From an uncultured Oscillospiraceae bacterium (GTDB lineage Bacteria; Bacillota; Clostridia; Oscillospirales; Acutalibacteraceae), in assembly GCA_958448165.1 (NCBI GenBank), contig CAUDCW010000003.1, positions 124,001 through 188,000 on the forward strand: a stretch of DNA of 64,000 nt, written 5' to 3'. Position 1 is the stretch's first letter. Every line of letters begins with the position of its first letter. The notes under the pieces were generated by a model. It was not told where the DNA came from. It searched no databases and saw only the letters and a program-made list of their open reading frames with translations. Shown here piece after piece: positions 47,713-56,407 of the stretch. The position numbers and the translations under genes are program-made.

Positions 47713-48839
47713 TACGATAATCTCTCTTTAAAATCGTTATAGGAAAACTGCCTGATTATTTCGCAGTTGTCGTCATCGTGCATAAGAACAATCGATGGCA
47801 GCGGCATACCGTTGAAGGTGTTGTTCTTGACCATTGAATAAATCGCCATATCCTCAAAAATCAGCCTGTCGCCTATCTTTATTTCTTCATCAAAGCTGTA
47901 GTCCCCGATAACATCGCCTGCAAGACAGGTGCAGGAGGACAGACGGTAGGTGTGCTTTTTCTCATTCGGCTTGCCGCTGTTTTTAAGCGGCGGTCTGTAC
48001 GGCATTTCAAGCACATCGGGCATATGACAGGCGGCTGAGGTATCAAGTATTAAAATATCAAGTCCGTTACGGACTATATCCATAACCTCTGTAACAAGAT
48101 AGCCCGCATTGAGAGCGACAGCCTCGCCCGGCTCAAGGTAAACCTCGACATCATATTGTTGCTTGATATTTATTATCAAATCTTCAAGCGCTTTAATATC
48201 ATAATCATCTCTTGTTATGTGATGACCGCCGCCGAGATTCAACCACTTTGCGTTGTAAAAATACTCGCCGAAGCTTTGCTCGACCGCCGCAAAGGTTTTT
48301 ACCAAATCGTCGGAGTTCTGCTCGCACAGAGTATGAAAATGGAAACCGTCAACATTTTTGAGCAGTTCGGGTCTGAAGTTCGCCCTTGTAACGCCGAGGC
48401 GTGAGCCGTAGGCGCACGGGTCGTAAATTTCGTGTCCCTCCTGCGTTGAAAACTCTGGGTTTAAGCGGATTCCCACACTTATTTTATTCTTTTCCCAAAC
48501 GGGTCTGAATTTTTCAAGCTGTGAAAACGAGTTAAAAACAATATGATTGCAGATTTTTGCTAGCTCGTCAAACTCGCTGTCCTTAAAAGCAGGAGCAAAC
48601 ACATGGGTTTCCTTGCCGAAGCACTCATACCCGAGCCTTGCTTCATAAAGTCCGCTTGCGGTTGTGCCGCTTAGATATCTGCTTATCAGCGGATAGGTGC
48701 AGAACGCCGAAAAAGCCTTTTGTGCGAGCAGGATTTTACAGCCTGTCCTGTCCTGGACGCCTTTAAGGATTTCAAGATTTTTGATAAGCGCCTGTTCGTC
48801 AATAACATAGCACGGGGTCGGTAATTCTGAAAATTTCAT
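47712..48839 (-). CDS. nspC: Carboxynorspermidine/carboxyspermidine decarboxylase
   Basis: 375 residues of the alanine racemase-fold decarboxylases. It starts SELPTPCYVIDEQALIKNLE. The pyridoxal-phosphate Lys is in LLAQKAFSAF (Lys41). Other motifs are FHFHTLCEQNSDD, WLNLGGGHHITRDDYD, VYLEPGEAVALNAGYLV and SSCTCLAGDVIGDY with the active-site Cys-Asp. It decarboxylates carboxyspermidine to spermidine. It starts 4 bases after the dehydrogenase gene and overlaps aguA. Confidence 0.96.
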   Translation of the reverse strand: MKFSELPTPCYVIDEQALIKNLEILKGVQDRTGCKILLAQKAFSAFCTYPLISRYLSGTTASGLYEARLGYECFGKETHVFAPAFKDSEFDELAKICNHIVFNSFSQLEKFRPVWEKNKISVGIRLNPEFSTQEGHEIYDPCAYGSRLGVTRANFRPELLKNVDGFHFHTLCEQNSDDLVKTFAAVEQSFGEYFYNAKWLNLGGGHHITRDDYDIKALEDLIINIKQQYDVEVYLEPGEAVALNAGYLVTEVMDIVRNGLDILILDTSAACHMPDVLEMPYRPPLKNSGKPNEKKHTYRLSSCTCLAGDVIGDYSFDEEIKIGDRLIFEDMAIYSMVKNNTFNGMPLPSIVLMHDDDNCEIIRQFSYNDFKERLS

Positions 48840-48843
48840 AATA

Positions 48844-50103
48844 TCACTCTACAGTAACGGGGTTTTCGTCAACAATCCACGGAAGTCCGAACTTGTTAAG
48901 CGCCTCCATATACGGGTCGGGGTCGAACTCCTCTACGTTATACACGCCCGGCTTTTTCCACTGTCCTGTCAGCACAAGCGATGCGCCTATCATAGCAGGA
49001 ACACCTGTTGTATAGGAAACAGCCTGTGAGCCTACCTCCTTGTAGCACTCCTGATGGTCGCACATATTGTAGATATAAATTGTCTTTTCCTTGCCGTCCT
49101 TTATTCCGGTAAAGATACAGCCGATGTTTGTTTTGCCCTTTGTTCTCGGTCCGAGTGACGCAGGGTCGGGCAGGAGCTGCTTCAAGAACTGGATAGGCAC
49201 TATCTCTCTGCCCTCGTACATAACAGGCTCGGTTGAGAGCATACCGACATTTTCAAGGCACTGCATATGTGTGAGATAGCTCTGACCGAAGGTCATAAAG
49301 AAGCGGATGCGCTTTACATTCGGGATATTCTTTGCAAGCGACTCAATCTCCTCGTGGTGCAGTAGATACATATCCTTTTGTCCTACACCGTCAAAGTTGT
49401 ATTCTCTCTTAATCTCCATCGGCTTAGTTTCAACCCACTTGCCGTTTTCCCAGTATGAGCCGTTTGCTGATACCTCACGCAGATTTATTTCGGGATTGAA
49501 GTTTGTGGCGAACGGATAGCCGTGGTCGCCGCCGTTGCAGTCCAAAATATCTATATAATGAATTTCGTCAAAATAGTGCTTCAGAGCATAAGCTGTAAAT
49601 ACGCTTGTAACACCGGGGTCAAAGCCTGTGCCGAGGAGTGCGGTTATTCCTGCCTTTTCGAACTTCTCTTTATATGCCCACTGATAGGAATAGTCAAAAT
49701 AAGCCGTGAAGCCAAGCTCCTTACAGCGCTTTTCATAATTCTCTCTCCACTGCGGCTCGGTTATATCCTCAGGCTCGTAATTTGCGGTGTCAATATAATC
49801 AACCTTTGTTTCAAGGCAGGCGTCCATAATTGTAAGATCCTGATAAGGAAGCGCAAGGTTCAATACAGCCTGCGGCTTGTAATCGTTTATGAGCTTTACA
49901 AGCTCGTCCTTGTTGTCTGCATCAACCTGAGCGGTTGTGATTATAGTCTTTGTTGTACCCTCAAGCTTTTCCTTGAGTGCATCGCACTTTGATTTTGTTC
50001 TGCTCGCTATGCATATCTCGGTGAATACCTCACTGTTCTGACAGCATTTGTGAATTGCAACGCCTGCAACACCGCCACAGCCGATAATTAAAAGTCTGCT
50101 CAT
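48844..50103 (-). CDS. Carboxynorspermidine/carboxyspermidine synthase (saccharopine dehydrogenase family)
   Basis: 419 residues. An N-terminal NAD(P)-binding Rossmann motif RLLIIGCGGVAGVAIHKC is followed by ICIASRTKSKCDALK and VLNLALPYQDLTIMDACLE. The middle has FDPGVTSVFTAYALKHYFDEI and the end FGLPWIVDENPVTVE. It reductively joins aspartate semialdehyde with putrescine (or a related diamine) to give carboxyspermidine. It lies 6 bases after speE and 4 before nspC. AAAGGACTGA precedes the ATG. Confidence 0.94.
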   Translation of the reverse strand: MSRLLIIGCGGVAGVAIHKCCQNSEVFTEICIASRTKSKCDALKEKLEGTTKTIITTAQVDADNKDELVKLINDYKPQAVLNLALPYQDLTIMDACLETKVDYIDTANYEPEDITEPQWRENYEKRCKELGFTAYFDYSYQWAYKEKFEKAGITALLGTGFDPGVTSVFTAYALKHYFDEIHYIDILDCNGGDHGYPFATNFNPEINLREVSANGSYWENGKWVETKPMEIKREYNFDGVGQKDMYLLHHEEIESLAKNIPNVKRIRFFMTFGQSYLTHMQCLENVGMLSTEPVMYEGREIVPIQFLKQLLPDPASLGPRTKGKTNIGCIFTGIKDGKEKTIYIYNMCDHQECYKEVGSQAVSYTTGVPAMIGASLVLTGQWKKPGVYNVEEFDPDPYMEALNKFGLPWIVDENPVTVE

Positions 50104-50109
50104 ATTATA

Positions 50110-50982
50110 TCAGTCCTTTCTGTTTTCCTTTCCCTCTTCCTGCTCAAGCAGGTCCTCAACATACTTTGGGAGCATAAATGCGCCGAGGTGAAGGTTTGTT
50201 GAATAATACCAGGTTTCTATATTTCTTTTATTCCACCGCTTTGCGTTAAAATCCTTAAGCGGATGATATTTTTTTGAAGCGAAGCCAAACAGCCAGTAGC
50301 CTGCCGCACAGGTCGGTATATGCGCCTGGTACACACGGCTTATCGGGAAGCTTTTGAACACTCGCTTATGCATTGCACGGCAAGCCTCCTCGTCCTCGTC
50401 ATAGAACGGACTGCCGTGCTGATAAACCATTATTCCATCGTCCTTAAGAGCCTTGTAGCAGCTGCCGTAAAACTCCTTTGTAAAAAGTCCCTCGGTGTGT
50501 CCGAACGGGTCAGTCGCATCGTTAATTATGAGGTCATATTCACCGTGACAGCCTCGCAGAAAGCGTAAGCCGTCCTGATAGTAGATATTAACTCTCTCAT
50601 CGTCAAGACCCTTTGAGTTATCGGGGAAATACTTTTTGCAGACCTCGACAAACATTTCGTCAGGCTCGACAACGTCTATAACCTCGATTTCATCATAGTG
50701 AGAAAGCTCTCTCGCTACGCCGCCGTCACCGCCGCCGATTACAAGCACCTTTTTCACATCAGGGTGAACAGCCATAGGAACGTGGACTATCATTTCATCG
50801 TAGGTGAACTCATCCTTTTCTGAGAAAATCACGTTGCCGTCGGAGGTAAGAAACCGCCCGAACTCCGCCGACTCGAAAACATCTATTCTTTGAAAATCGC
50901 TTTTACCGCTGAAAAGCTGTTTATCAACTCTTATTGAAAGCTCCACATTGTCAGTGTGTCTTTCAGAAAACCAAAATTCCAT
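50110..50982 (-). CDS. speE: Spermidine synthase-type aminopropyltransferase
   Basis: 290 residues. The N-terminal beta domain (SERHTDNVELSIRVDKQLF) is followed by the Rossmann methyltransferase-like core: VLVIGGGDGGVARELSHY, IDVVEPDEMFVEVCKKYFP, and the catalytic INDATDPFGHTEGLFTKEFY. FGFASKKYHP near the end is usual. It transfers aminopropyl from decarboxylated S-adenosylmethionine to putrescine. No speD is in the window although the alternative carboxyspermidine route is next door, so its actual product is open. It lies 6 bases before the dehydrogenase gene. Confidence 0.95.
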   Translation of the reverse strand: MEFWFSERHTDNVELSIRVDKQLFSGKSDFQRIDVFESAEFGRFLTSDGNVIFSEKDEFTYDEMIVHVPMAVHPDVKKVLVIGGGDGGVARELSHYDEIEVIDVVEPDEMFVEVCKKYFPDNSKGLDDERVNIYYQDGLRFLRGCHGEYDLIINDATDPFGHTEGLFTKEFYGSCYKALKDDGIMVYQHGSPFYDEDEEACRAMHKRVFKSFPISRVYQAHIPTCAAGYWLFGFASKKYHPLKDFNAKRWNKRNIETWYYSTNLHLGAFMLPKYVEDLLEQEEGKENRKD

Positions 50983-51040
50983 AATATCACCGGCTTAATT
51001 TTTTTAGTTTAGAGTTTTGAGTTAAATTAATACGCTTATC

Positions 51041-51067
51041 CCGGAACGGTCAAGACCGTTCCCTACG
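51041..51067. repeat. Dispersed palindromic repeat, copy 2
   Basis: The palindrome GGAACGGTCAAGACCGTTCC (51043-51062) with flanks CC and CTACG lies in the 171-base gap between speA and speE. The rest of that gap is low-complexity (repeated CTCAAAAC-like units at 51108-51150). Confidence 0.8.
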
Positions 51068-51153
51068 ACTTCGTTTCGCTGTTTCTGTCCACTGCCCACT
51101 GAATACTGTCCACTCAAAGCTCAAAACCCAAAACTCAATTCTCAAAACTCAAT

Positions 51154-52602
51154 TCATTTTAATACATTCAGATGTTCAATATACGGGTCCTCTGTACCCT
51201 GCATTGAACAGCCCTTTTCCTTTGCATAATTAATATACTCGATAATCTCGTCTGTTATCATCTCACCGGGAGATAAAATCGGGATTCCCGGCGGATAGCA
51301 CATTACAAATTCACTGCATATTCTGCCCGAGGTCTGAGCAATCGGCAGAGATTCCTTCTCGGCGTAAAATGCATCCCTCGGTGTTGCGGCGACAATCGGG
51401 GCGATGTATTCCATACTCAGCATTTTTTCGTTGCTCTTGGAATACAGCCGCTTAATATCCGCAAGCGCTCCCACAAGACGTTCAATATCCTGTATTCTGT
51501 CGCCGATAGAAATATACGCAAGGATATTGCCGATATCGCCGAACTCAATCTGAATATCGTATTCATCACGCAAGAGGTCATAAACCTCAATGCCTGCAAG
51601 ACCGATATCTCGGGTATAGACCGACAGCTTTGTGACATCATAGGCGAAAACACTCTTTCCGTTTGTCAGCTCCTGCCCGTAGGCGTAGTAGCCGCCGATT
51701 TCGTTGATTTCATTTCTGGCGTACTGCGCCATTCTGATAACCTTTTCAAAAGACTCCTTGCCCTTTAAGGCAAGGTTACGGCGTGAAATGTCAAGGCTTG
51801 AAAGCAGAAGATATGATGCGCTGGTAGTCTGTGTGAGGTTAATTATCTGCGAAACATACTCCCACTTCACACCCGTATTTGTGAGCAGGAATGAGCTTTG
51901 CGTAAGGCTTCCGCCCGATTTGTGCATTGAAACAGCCGCTAAATCTGCGCCTGCCTCCATAGCCGACACGGGAAGCTCGTCCGAAAAATAAAAATGCGTT
52001 CCGTGTGCTTCATCGACAAGCACCTTCATACCGTGTTCGTGTGCTACCTTTACAATCGCCCTTAAATCGGAGCAGATGCCGTAATATGTCGGGTTGTTGA
52101 CGAAAACCGCAACGGCGTCGGGGTTTTCCTTTATTGCCTGTTCAATTTGGGAAATGTCCATTCCGAGTGAAATTCCTATTTTTGAATCAACCTCGGGATT
52201 GACATAAGCCGGAACACCGCCGCACAGCACAAGCGCATTGATAACGCTTTTGTGAACATTTCTCGGCAGAATTATCTTGTCGCCTGCCTTGCAGACAGAC
52301 CATATCATACTCTGTACGGACGAGGTTGTTCCGCCGACCATAAAAAAGGCGTGAGCCGCACCGAATGCGTCTGCGGCAAGCTCCTCGGCTTCCATTATGA
52401 CCGACACGGGATGGCAAAGGTTGTCAAGCGGCTTCATCGAATTGACGTCAAGTCCGACGCATTTTTCACCGAGAAGCTCGACAAGCTCACGGTTTCCCCT
52501 GCCCCGCTTATGCCCCGGAACATCAAACGGAACCACACGCTGCTTTCTGAATTTTTGCAAAGCCTCGTATATCGGGGCTTTTTTCTGAGCATCTATATTC
52601 AT
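51154..52602 (-). CDS. speA: Orn/Lys/Arg decarboxylase family protein (probable arginine decarboxylase)
   Basis: 482 residues from ATG 52602 (AAAGGA 8 bases before). Fold I pyridoxal-phosphate enzyme of the short Firmicutes type: FDVPGHKRGRG, HAFFMVGGTTSSVQSM, ILPRNVHKSVINAL, VLVDEAHGTHF and the cofactor Lys228 in SMHKSGGSLTQSS. The C-terminal domain has EYIAPIVAATPRDAFYAEK and CYPPGIPILSPGE. Its neighbours aguA/aguB, which use agmatine, argue that arginine is the substrate, although lysine or ornithine use cannot be excluded. A ~340-nt leader with a terminator precedes it. Confidence 0.92.
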   Translation of the reverse strand: MNIDAQKKAPIYEALQKFRKQRVVPFDVPGHKRGRGNRELVELLGEKCVGLDVNSMKPLDNLCHPVSVIMEAEELAADAFGAAHAFFMVGGTTSSVQSMIWSVCKAGDKIILPRNVHKSVINALVLCGGVPAYVNPEVDSKIGISLGMDISQIEQAIKENPDAVAVFVNNPTYYGICSDLRAIVKVAHEHGMKVLVDEAHGTHFYFSDELPVSAMEAGADLAAVSMHKSGGSLTQSSFLLTNTGVKWEYVSQIINLTQTTSASYLLLSSLDISRRNLALKGKESFEKVIRMAQYARNEINEIGGYYAYGQELTNGKSVFAYDVTKLSVYTRDIGLAGIEVYDLLRDEYDIQIEFGDIGNILAYISIGDRIQDIERLVGALADIKRLYSKSNEKMLSMEYIAPIVAATPRDAFYAEKESLPIAQTSGRICSEFVMCYPPGIPILSPGEMITDEIIEYINYAKEKGCSMQGTEDPYIEHLNVLK

Positions 52603-52643
52603 CTGTTTTCCTTTCAGCTTTACATACACTCGCCTTAAACAAC

Positions 52644-52985
52644 AAAAAGGCGGTGCAATGCACCGCCTGTGAGTCTAAAAATACGCTCCGCTTCTGTCTG
52701 CCGAGCTTGTAATTATGAGGTTTCCGTTTTCAGCCTTTGGGCAAATATACGTTACTACTCTTATTGACCGTTTCACAAGTGATGTGTGCAAAGCACTGAT
52801 TAATTATAAAGTAATCAACTTATAAAATTTGAGCTTTTAACTCAATCAATAATGTGGCTTTCGCCACCCTCGGCAGCTGACCCGCCCGAGCCGCTTGGGC
52901 TTGACTTGCAGTGCAAGTGGTCATATATTTGCATGAAAACAGAAACACTATTTATCACGCTATATCACCGAACTATTCGGTTACG
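52644..52985 (-). ncRNA. Structured leader or small RNA ending in a terminator upstream of speA
   Basis: The promoter TTGACA-N17-TATCAT (52992-53020) predicts a start near 52985. About 340 nt later a strong terminator follows (GGCGGTG / CACCGCC at 52649-52667 plus five T), 42 bases before the speA start. The stretch holds no convincing gene. It contains several local hairpins, e.g. GTGGC-GAAA-GCCAC near 52853-52865 and GAGCTTTTAACTC. The spacing suits an attenuated leader of speA, but an independent small RNA is equally possible. I could not match it to lysine, SAM, cobalamin, T-box, tmRNA or RNase P patterns. Confidence 0.55.
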
Positions 52986-52991
52986 ATAGTA

Positions 52992-53020
52992 ATGATATAG
53001 CAATTTTGCGCTTTTGTCAA
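52992..53020 (-). promoter_or_regulatory. Promoter of the speA leader
   Basis: TTGACA (53015-53020) and TATCAT (52992-52997), 17-base spacer, minus strand; the same hexamer pair as the tRNA-Val promoter. The stretch 53021-53147, between this and the permease stop, holds only a GTGTTCC/GGAACAC-type hairpin and no gene. Confidence 0.75.
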
Positions 53021-53147
53021 GACAGAGTGTTAAGGAACACTGCTGACTTCTAAGCACGGGTATGAGAGGACGGCTGCTCAACTCATGGGCTGCCGCCTGC
53101 TCGATGTGGAACTTTAATTCAGTCCTATGATTTTGTATTATTAATTA

Positions 53148-54644
53148 TTATTTGCGTTTTTTACTCTTGCTGCTGCTTTTATGAGTAACCTCTTTTTCAA
53201 AGTTCATTGCATCTGCTGCGTTCTTACTGTCAAATTTAAAATCCTTGCCCGGGAAAACAGCATTCAGAATAATACCTGCAAGAGATGCTACCGCAAGCGG
53301 AGAAAGCGTTATTACAGCACTGCCGATTGCAAAGCTTACTGTATTGCTTGAAAGGCCGAGCGCACAAACAAGAATTACAGCGGCAACAATAAGGTTGCGC
53401 GATTTAGTAAAGTCAACCTTGTTTTCAACAACATTTCTTACACCTATTGCAGAAATCATTCCGTAAAGAACAAATGAAATGCCGCCGATGATACAGCCCG
53501 GAATTGAACCGATAACTGAGCTGACAATCGGGAAGAAAGAAACGCACGCCGCAAAAACAGCCGCAATTCTTATTACCTTGGGGTCATAAACTCTTGTAAG
53601 CGCAAGCACGCCTGTATTTTCGCCGTATGTTGTGTTTGCCGGGCCGCCGAACAATGAAGCCATTGTTGTTGCAAGGCCGTCACCGATAAGAGTTCTGTGC
53701 AGGCCGGGGTCCTGAATATAGTTTTTGCCGGTTGTTGAACCGATAGCACATATGTCGCCGATATGCTCCATCATAGTTGCAAGGGCAATCGGAACAATAG
53801 CTATAATTGAAGAAGCAATGAGTGCACCGTTTGAAAAATCAACGCCGCCGAATACTGTTTTATCCCAGATTACAGGTATTCCGATAAGTCCCTGACTGCC
53901 GAAAATATTGCCCTGCGAGATATTTGTGAATATTGTGTTTAAGCTGGAGAAATCGAAAATAGCTGTATATTGACCTGTTGCTTCGTTAAAGCCGCCTGCG
54001 AACAGCCACGGTAAATCCTGGATAAGCTGTGGGTTACCTTGACCGATAAAGAACAGAATCAGGCCAACTGCATAAGAAATTAAAAGTCCTAAAATGATAG
54101 GAATGATTTTTGCCATTCCCTTGCCCCAGATATTGAACACTACAATTACGGCAAGAGCAACAAGTGCAAGCACCCAGTTTGTTGAGCAGTTGCTTACAGC
54201 CGACGGTGCAAGGCCCAAACCGATTGCAATGATGATTGGTCCTGTTACAACAGGCGGGAAAAATCTCATTACCTTGTCAATTCCAACAGCCTTTATAATC
54301 GCCGCAAGAACGAAGTATAAAAGACCTGCGCATGCAACGCCGAGGCACGCATACGGAAGCATAGACTCAGGATTTTCGGGATTTAAAGCCTTTATTGCCG
54401 CATATCCGCCCAAAAATGCAAATGATGAACCGAGAAAAGCAGGAACCTTGAATTTCGTGAGGAAGTGGAACAAAAGTGTTCCCAAGCCCGCCATAAGCAA
54501 TGTTGTTGAAATATCAAGTCCTGTGATGATCGGAACCAGTATTGTTGCACCGAACATTGCAAACATATGCTGAATGCCCAGAACAATCATTTTCGGTCTG
54601 CCGAGTTTTCTGGCGTCATAAATGGCGCCGTTGTTTTTGTCCAT
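53148..54644 (-). CDS. uraA: Uracil permease (NCS2 family)
   Basis: 498 residues with about 12-14 membrane segments. The start is DARKLGRPKMIVLGIQHMFAMFGATILVPIITGLD. Other motifs are the permease core FLGSSFAFLGGY, IVPIALATMMEHIGDICAIGSTTGK (substrate-binding Glu region), LIGDGLATTMASLFGGPANTTYGENTGVLALTRV (second Glu), and a basic tail. It imports uracil with protons. It is divergent from upp, so uptake and conversion of uracil to UMP are encoded back to back. The promoter is at 54675-54703. Confidence 0.96.
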   Translation of the reverse strand: MDKNNGAIYDARKLGRPKMIVLGIQHMFAMFGATILVPIITGLDISTTLLMAGLGTLLFHFLTKFKVPAFLGSSFAFLGGYAAIKALNPENPESMLPYACLGVACAGLLYFVLAAIIKAVGIDKVMRFFPPVVTGPIIIAIGLGLAPSAVSNCSTNWVLALVALAVIVVFNIWGKGMAKIIPIILGLLISYAVGLILFFIGQGNPQLIQDLPWLFAGGFNEATGQYTAIFDFSSLNTIFTNISQGNIFGSQGLIGIPVIWDKTVFGGVDFSNGALIASSIIAIVPIALATMMEHIGDICAIGSTTGKNYIQDPGLHRTLIGDGLATTMASLFGGPANTTYGENTGVLALTRVYDPKVIRIAAVFAACVSFFPIVSSVIGSIPGCIIGGISFVLYGMISAIGVRNVVENKVDFTKSRNLIVAAVILVCALGLSSNTVSFAIGSAVITLSPLAVASLAGIILNAVFPGKDFKFDSKNAADAMNFEKEVTHKSSSKSKKRK

Positions 54645-54674
54645 TGTAATCCCTCTTTCTGATAAAGTAATTAC

Positions 54675-54703
54675 ATTATATAATTTAACTATGCTAAAAG
54701 CAA
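54675..54703 (-). promoter_or_regulatory. Promoter of uraA
   Basis: TTGCTT (54698-54703) and TATAAT (54675-54680), 17-base spacer, minus strand. No PyrR-type attenuator is seen in the short leader. Confidence 0.75.
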
Positions 54704-54740
54704 TATTTTTTCAGATATCTTGTTAAAATTTAGAGAATAA

Positions 54741-54769
54741 TTGACAAAGATGTTTCTTTTTAGTATTAT
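54741..54769 (+). promoter_or_regulatory. Promoter of upp
   Basis: TTGACA (54741-54746) and TATTAT (54764-54769), 17-base spacer, 30 bases before the upp start. Confidence 0.8.
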
Positions 54770-54798
54770 AAAAGAAAGACTTTTTGGAGGAATTTAAT

Positions 54799-55425
54799 AT
54801 GTCAGTTAGTTATATGACTCATCCGCTTATTAAGCATAAAATCACTTTGATGCGCAAGGAAGAAACAACAACACAGGAGTTCCGCAGTCTTGTGGAAGAG
54901 GTTGCAATGCTTATGGCGTATGAGGCTTTGTCCGATTTGGAAATGACCGAAATCAGCGTAAAAACTCCGATTGAAGAGTCGATACAGCCGGTTATAGCAG
55001 GAAAAAAGCTCACCATTGTTCCTATTCTTCGTGCAGGTCTTGGAATGGTAAGCGGTGTTCAGGCGCTTGTACCCTCGGCAAGAATCGGTCATATCGGTCT
55101 TTACCGTGATCCCGAAACTCACGAGCCGCACGAATATTACTGCAAGCTTCCTGACCCGATTGACGAGCGTCAGATTGTTGTTGTTGACCCTATGCTTGCA
55201 ACAGGCGGTTCGGCGGTTGCCGCAGTGAACTTCATCAAACAGCACGGCGGAACGAGAATTAAGTTTATGTCTATAATTGCCGCTCCCGAGGGAGTAAAGG
55301 CACTTACACAGGCACATCCAGATGTTCAGCTTTATGTCGGCTGTCTTGACCGCTGTTTAAACGAAAATGCTTATATCTGCCCCGGACTCGGCGATGCAGG
55401 CGACAGAATATTCGGAACAAAATAA
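54799..55425 (+). CDS. upp: Uracil phosphoribosyltransferase
   Basis: 208 residues from ATG 54799 (GGAGGA 8 bases before). It starts SVSYMTHPLIKHKITLMRKEETTT. PRPP- and uracil-binding motifs are IVPILRAGLGMVSG, HIGLYRDPETHEPHEYYCKLP, VVVDPMLATGGSAVAAVNFIKQ and the C-terminal CPGLGDAGDRIFGTK. It converts uracil and PRPP to UMP in pyrimidine salvage. It is transcribed away from uraA and ends before a strong terminator. Confidence 0.98.
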   Translation: MSVSYMTHPLIKHKITLMRKEETTTQEFRSLVEEVAMLMAYEALSDLEMTEISVKTPIEESIQPVIAGKKLTIVPILRAGLGMVSGVQALVPSARIGHIGLYRDPETHEPHEYYCKLPDPIDERQIVVVDPMLATGGSAVAAVNFIKQHGGTRIKFMSIIAAPEGVKALTQAHPDVQLYVGCLDRCLNENAYICPGLGDAGDRIFGTK

Positions 55426-55450
55426 TCTAATATAAAAATAAACGCAAAAA

Positions 55451-55487
55451 AGGATTGACTGAGTTTGTACTCCGTCAATCCTTTTTG
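55451..55487 (+). terminator. Terminator of upp
   Basis: AGGATTGAC (55451-55459) and GTCAATCCT (55474-55482) form a stem followed by TTTTTGTGTG, 26 bases after the stop. Confidence 0.88.
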
Positions 55488-55544
55488 TGTGATGTGGTTT
55501 CATAATATAAAGTTACAATGAGGTTAGAATTTCTCTGTTAGGGC

Positions 55545-55609
55545 AATGCCGTCAACTTAAGAAATTGCGGATGAAAAATGTTCGTAGGGAACGGTCTTGA
55601 CCGTTCCGG
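55545..55609 (+). repeat. Dispersed palindromic repeat, copy 3
   Basis: It contains GGAACGGTCTTGACCGTTCC (55588-55607) and the same ~45-base flank as copy 1 (AATGCCGTCAACTTAAGAAA...). The 316-base gap between upp and the V-ATPase operon holds only the upp terminator and copies 3 and 4 of this repeat. Confidence 0.8.
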
Positions 55610-55673
55610 GATATTCACAGTTATTACGATTTTAGGCAAAATCCGTATAGGATATTACATTCATCAGAACGAG

Positions 55674-55701
55674 CCGGAACAGGCAAGCCTGTTCCCTACG
55701 A
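55674..55701 (-). repeat. Dispersed palindromic repeat, copy 4 (variant)
   Basis: GGAACAGGCAAGCCTGTTCC (55676-55695) with the CTACGAC flank. Two bases per arm differ from the other copies but pair with each other, so the palindrome is kept by compensating changes. Confidence 0.75.
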
Positions 55702-55741
55702 CCTCGTTTATAGCTTTCGTGTTTAATTCCGCTCAATTTCA

Positions 55742-56389
55742 TCAATATCCGTGAGCTTCCTTGAGCATCATATCCTTGACCTTCATCAGGCGGATCTGTG
55801 TGCTTCGCTCGTTTTCGTCAAGCTTCATCGTTATATATCGTATGCTCTCCTGAGTTTCGGGAATCATAACGTGCTCAAGAGCGTTTACACGGCGTCTTGT
55901 CTTTTCAATCTCGCTTGCAAGCAAAGCGCAGGATTTTTCACATTCGGCAAGACGGAGCAAGTCGGGCAGAACTCCTGCAAGTGATTTTACCGCATCGTCA
56001 AGGTCTGATGATGTAAACGCAAAGCCGTAGGAATAAATATCGTTTTCGTCAGATGTTCTCGTCTTCGTGTTGAAAACGGGAATATCAACGCTCATAACAT
56101 TTTTTGTGTCAACCTCAACAGATACCTCCTGCTTTGGTGCAAGCAAAGCGGCGTTAAGAGCTTCGTCACTCATTGAGGCTCTGGCTAACACAAAATTCTT
56201 GTTAGCCTCCTCAATGCTCTTTTCAACCTTTTCACGCAGCTCCTTGTTTTCTCTTACCATATCAAGGAACTGCCGCATAAGCTCGTCACGCTTATCCTTG
56301 AGCAGCTTATGTCCTCTCATCGCAGTGACAAGCTTTTTCTTAAGCCTTGTAAGCTCCATTCTGGTGGGGTTTACCGTTTTATTAGCCAA
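55742..56389 (-). CDS. ntpD: V-type ATPase subunit D (central rotor shaft)
   Basis: 215 residues with a TTG start after GAGGTGAACAG. It has the long antiparallel helices of subunit D: NPTRMELTRLKKKLVTAMRGHKLLKDKRDELMRQF at the start, and RRVNALEHVMIPETQESIRYITMKLDENERS near the end. It forms the rotor axle inside the A3B3 head and couples it to the membrane ring. It follows ntpB by 18 bases and is the last subunit gene visible in the operon. Confidence 0.95.
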   Translation of the reverse strand: MANKTVNPTRMELTRLKKKLVTAMRGHKLLKDKRDELMRQFLDMVRENKELREKVEKSIEEANKNFVLARASMSDEALNAALLAPKQEVSVEVDTKNVMSVDIPVFNTKTRTSDENDIYSYGFAFTSSDLDDAVKSLAGVLPDLLRLAECEKSCALLASEIEKTRRRVNALEHVMIPETQESIRYITMKLDENERSTQIRLMKVKDMMLKEAHGY

Positions 56390-56407
56390 GGCTGTTCACC
56401 TCTTTAA

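Noticed and set aside
52644..52985. Lysine riboswitch, T-box, tmRNA or RNase P RNA upstream of speA
   Set aside because: The core motifs of each (lysine AGAGGUGC, T-box GGGTGGNACC, tmRNA tag ending in Ala-Leu-Ala-Ala, RNase P GAGGAAAGUCC) were not found by eye.
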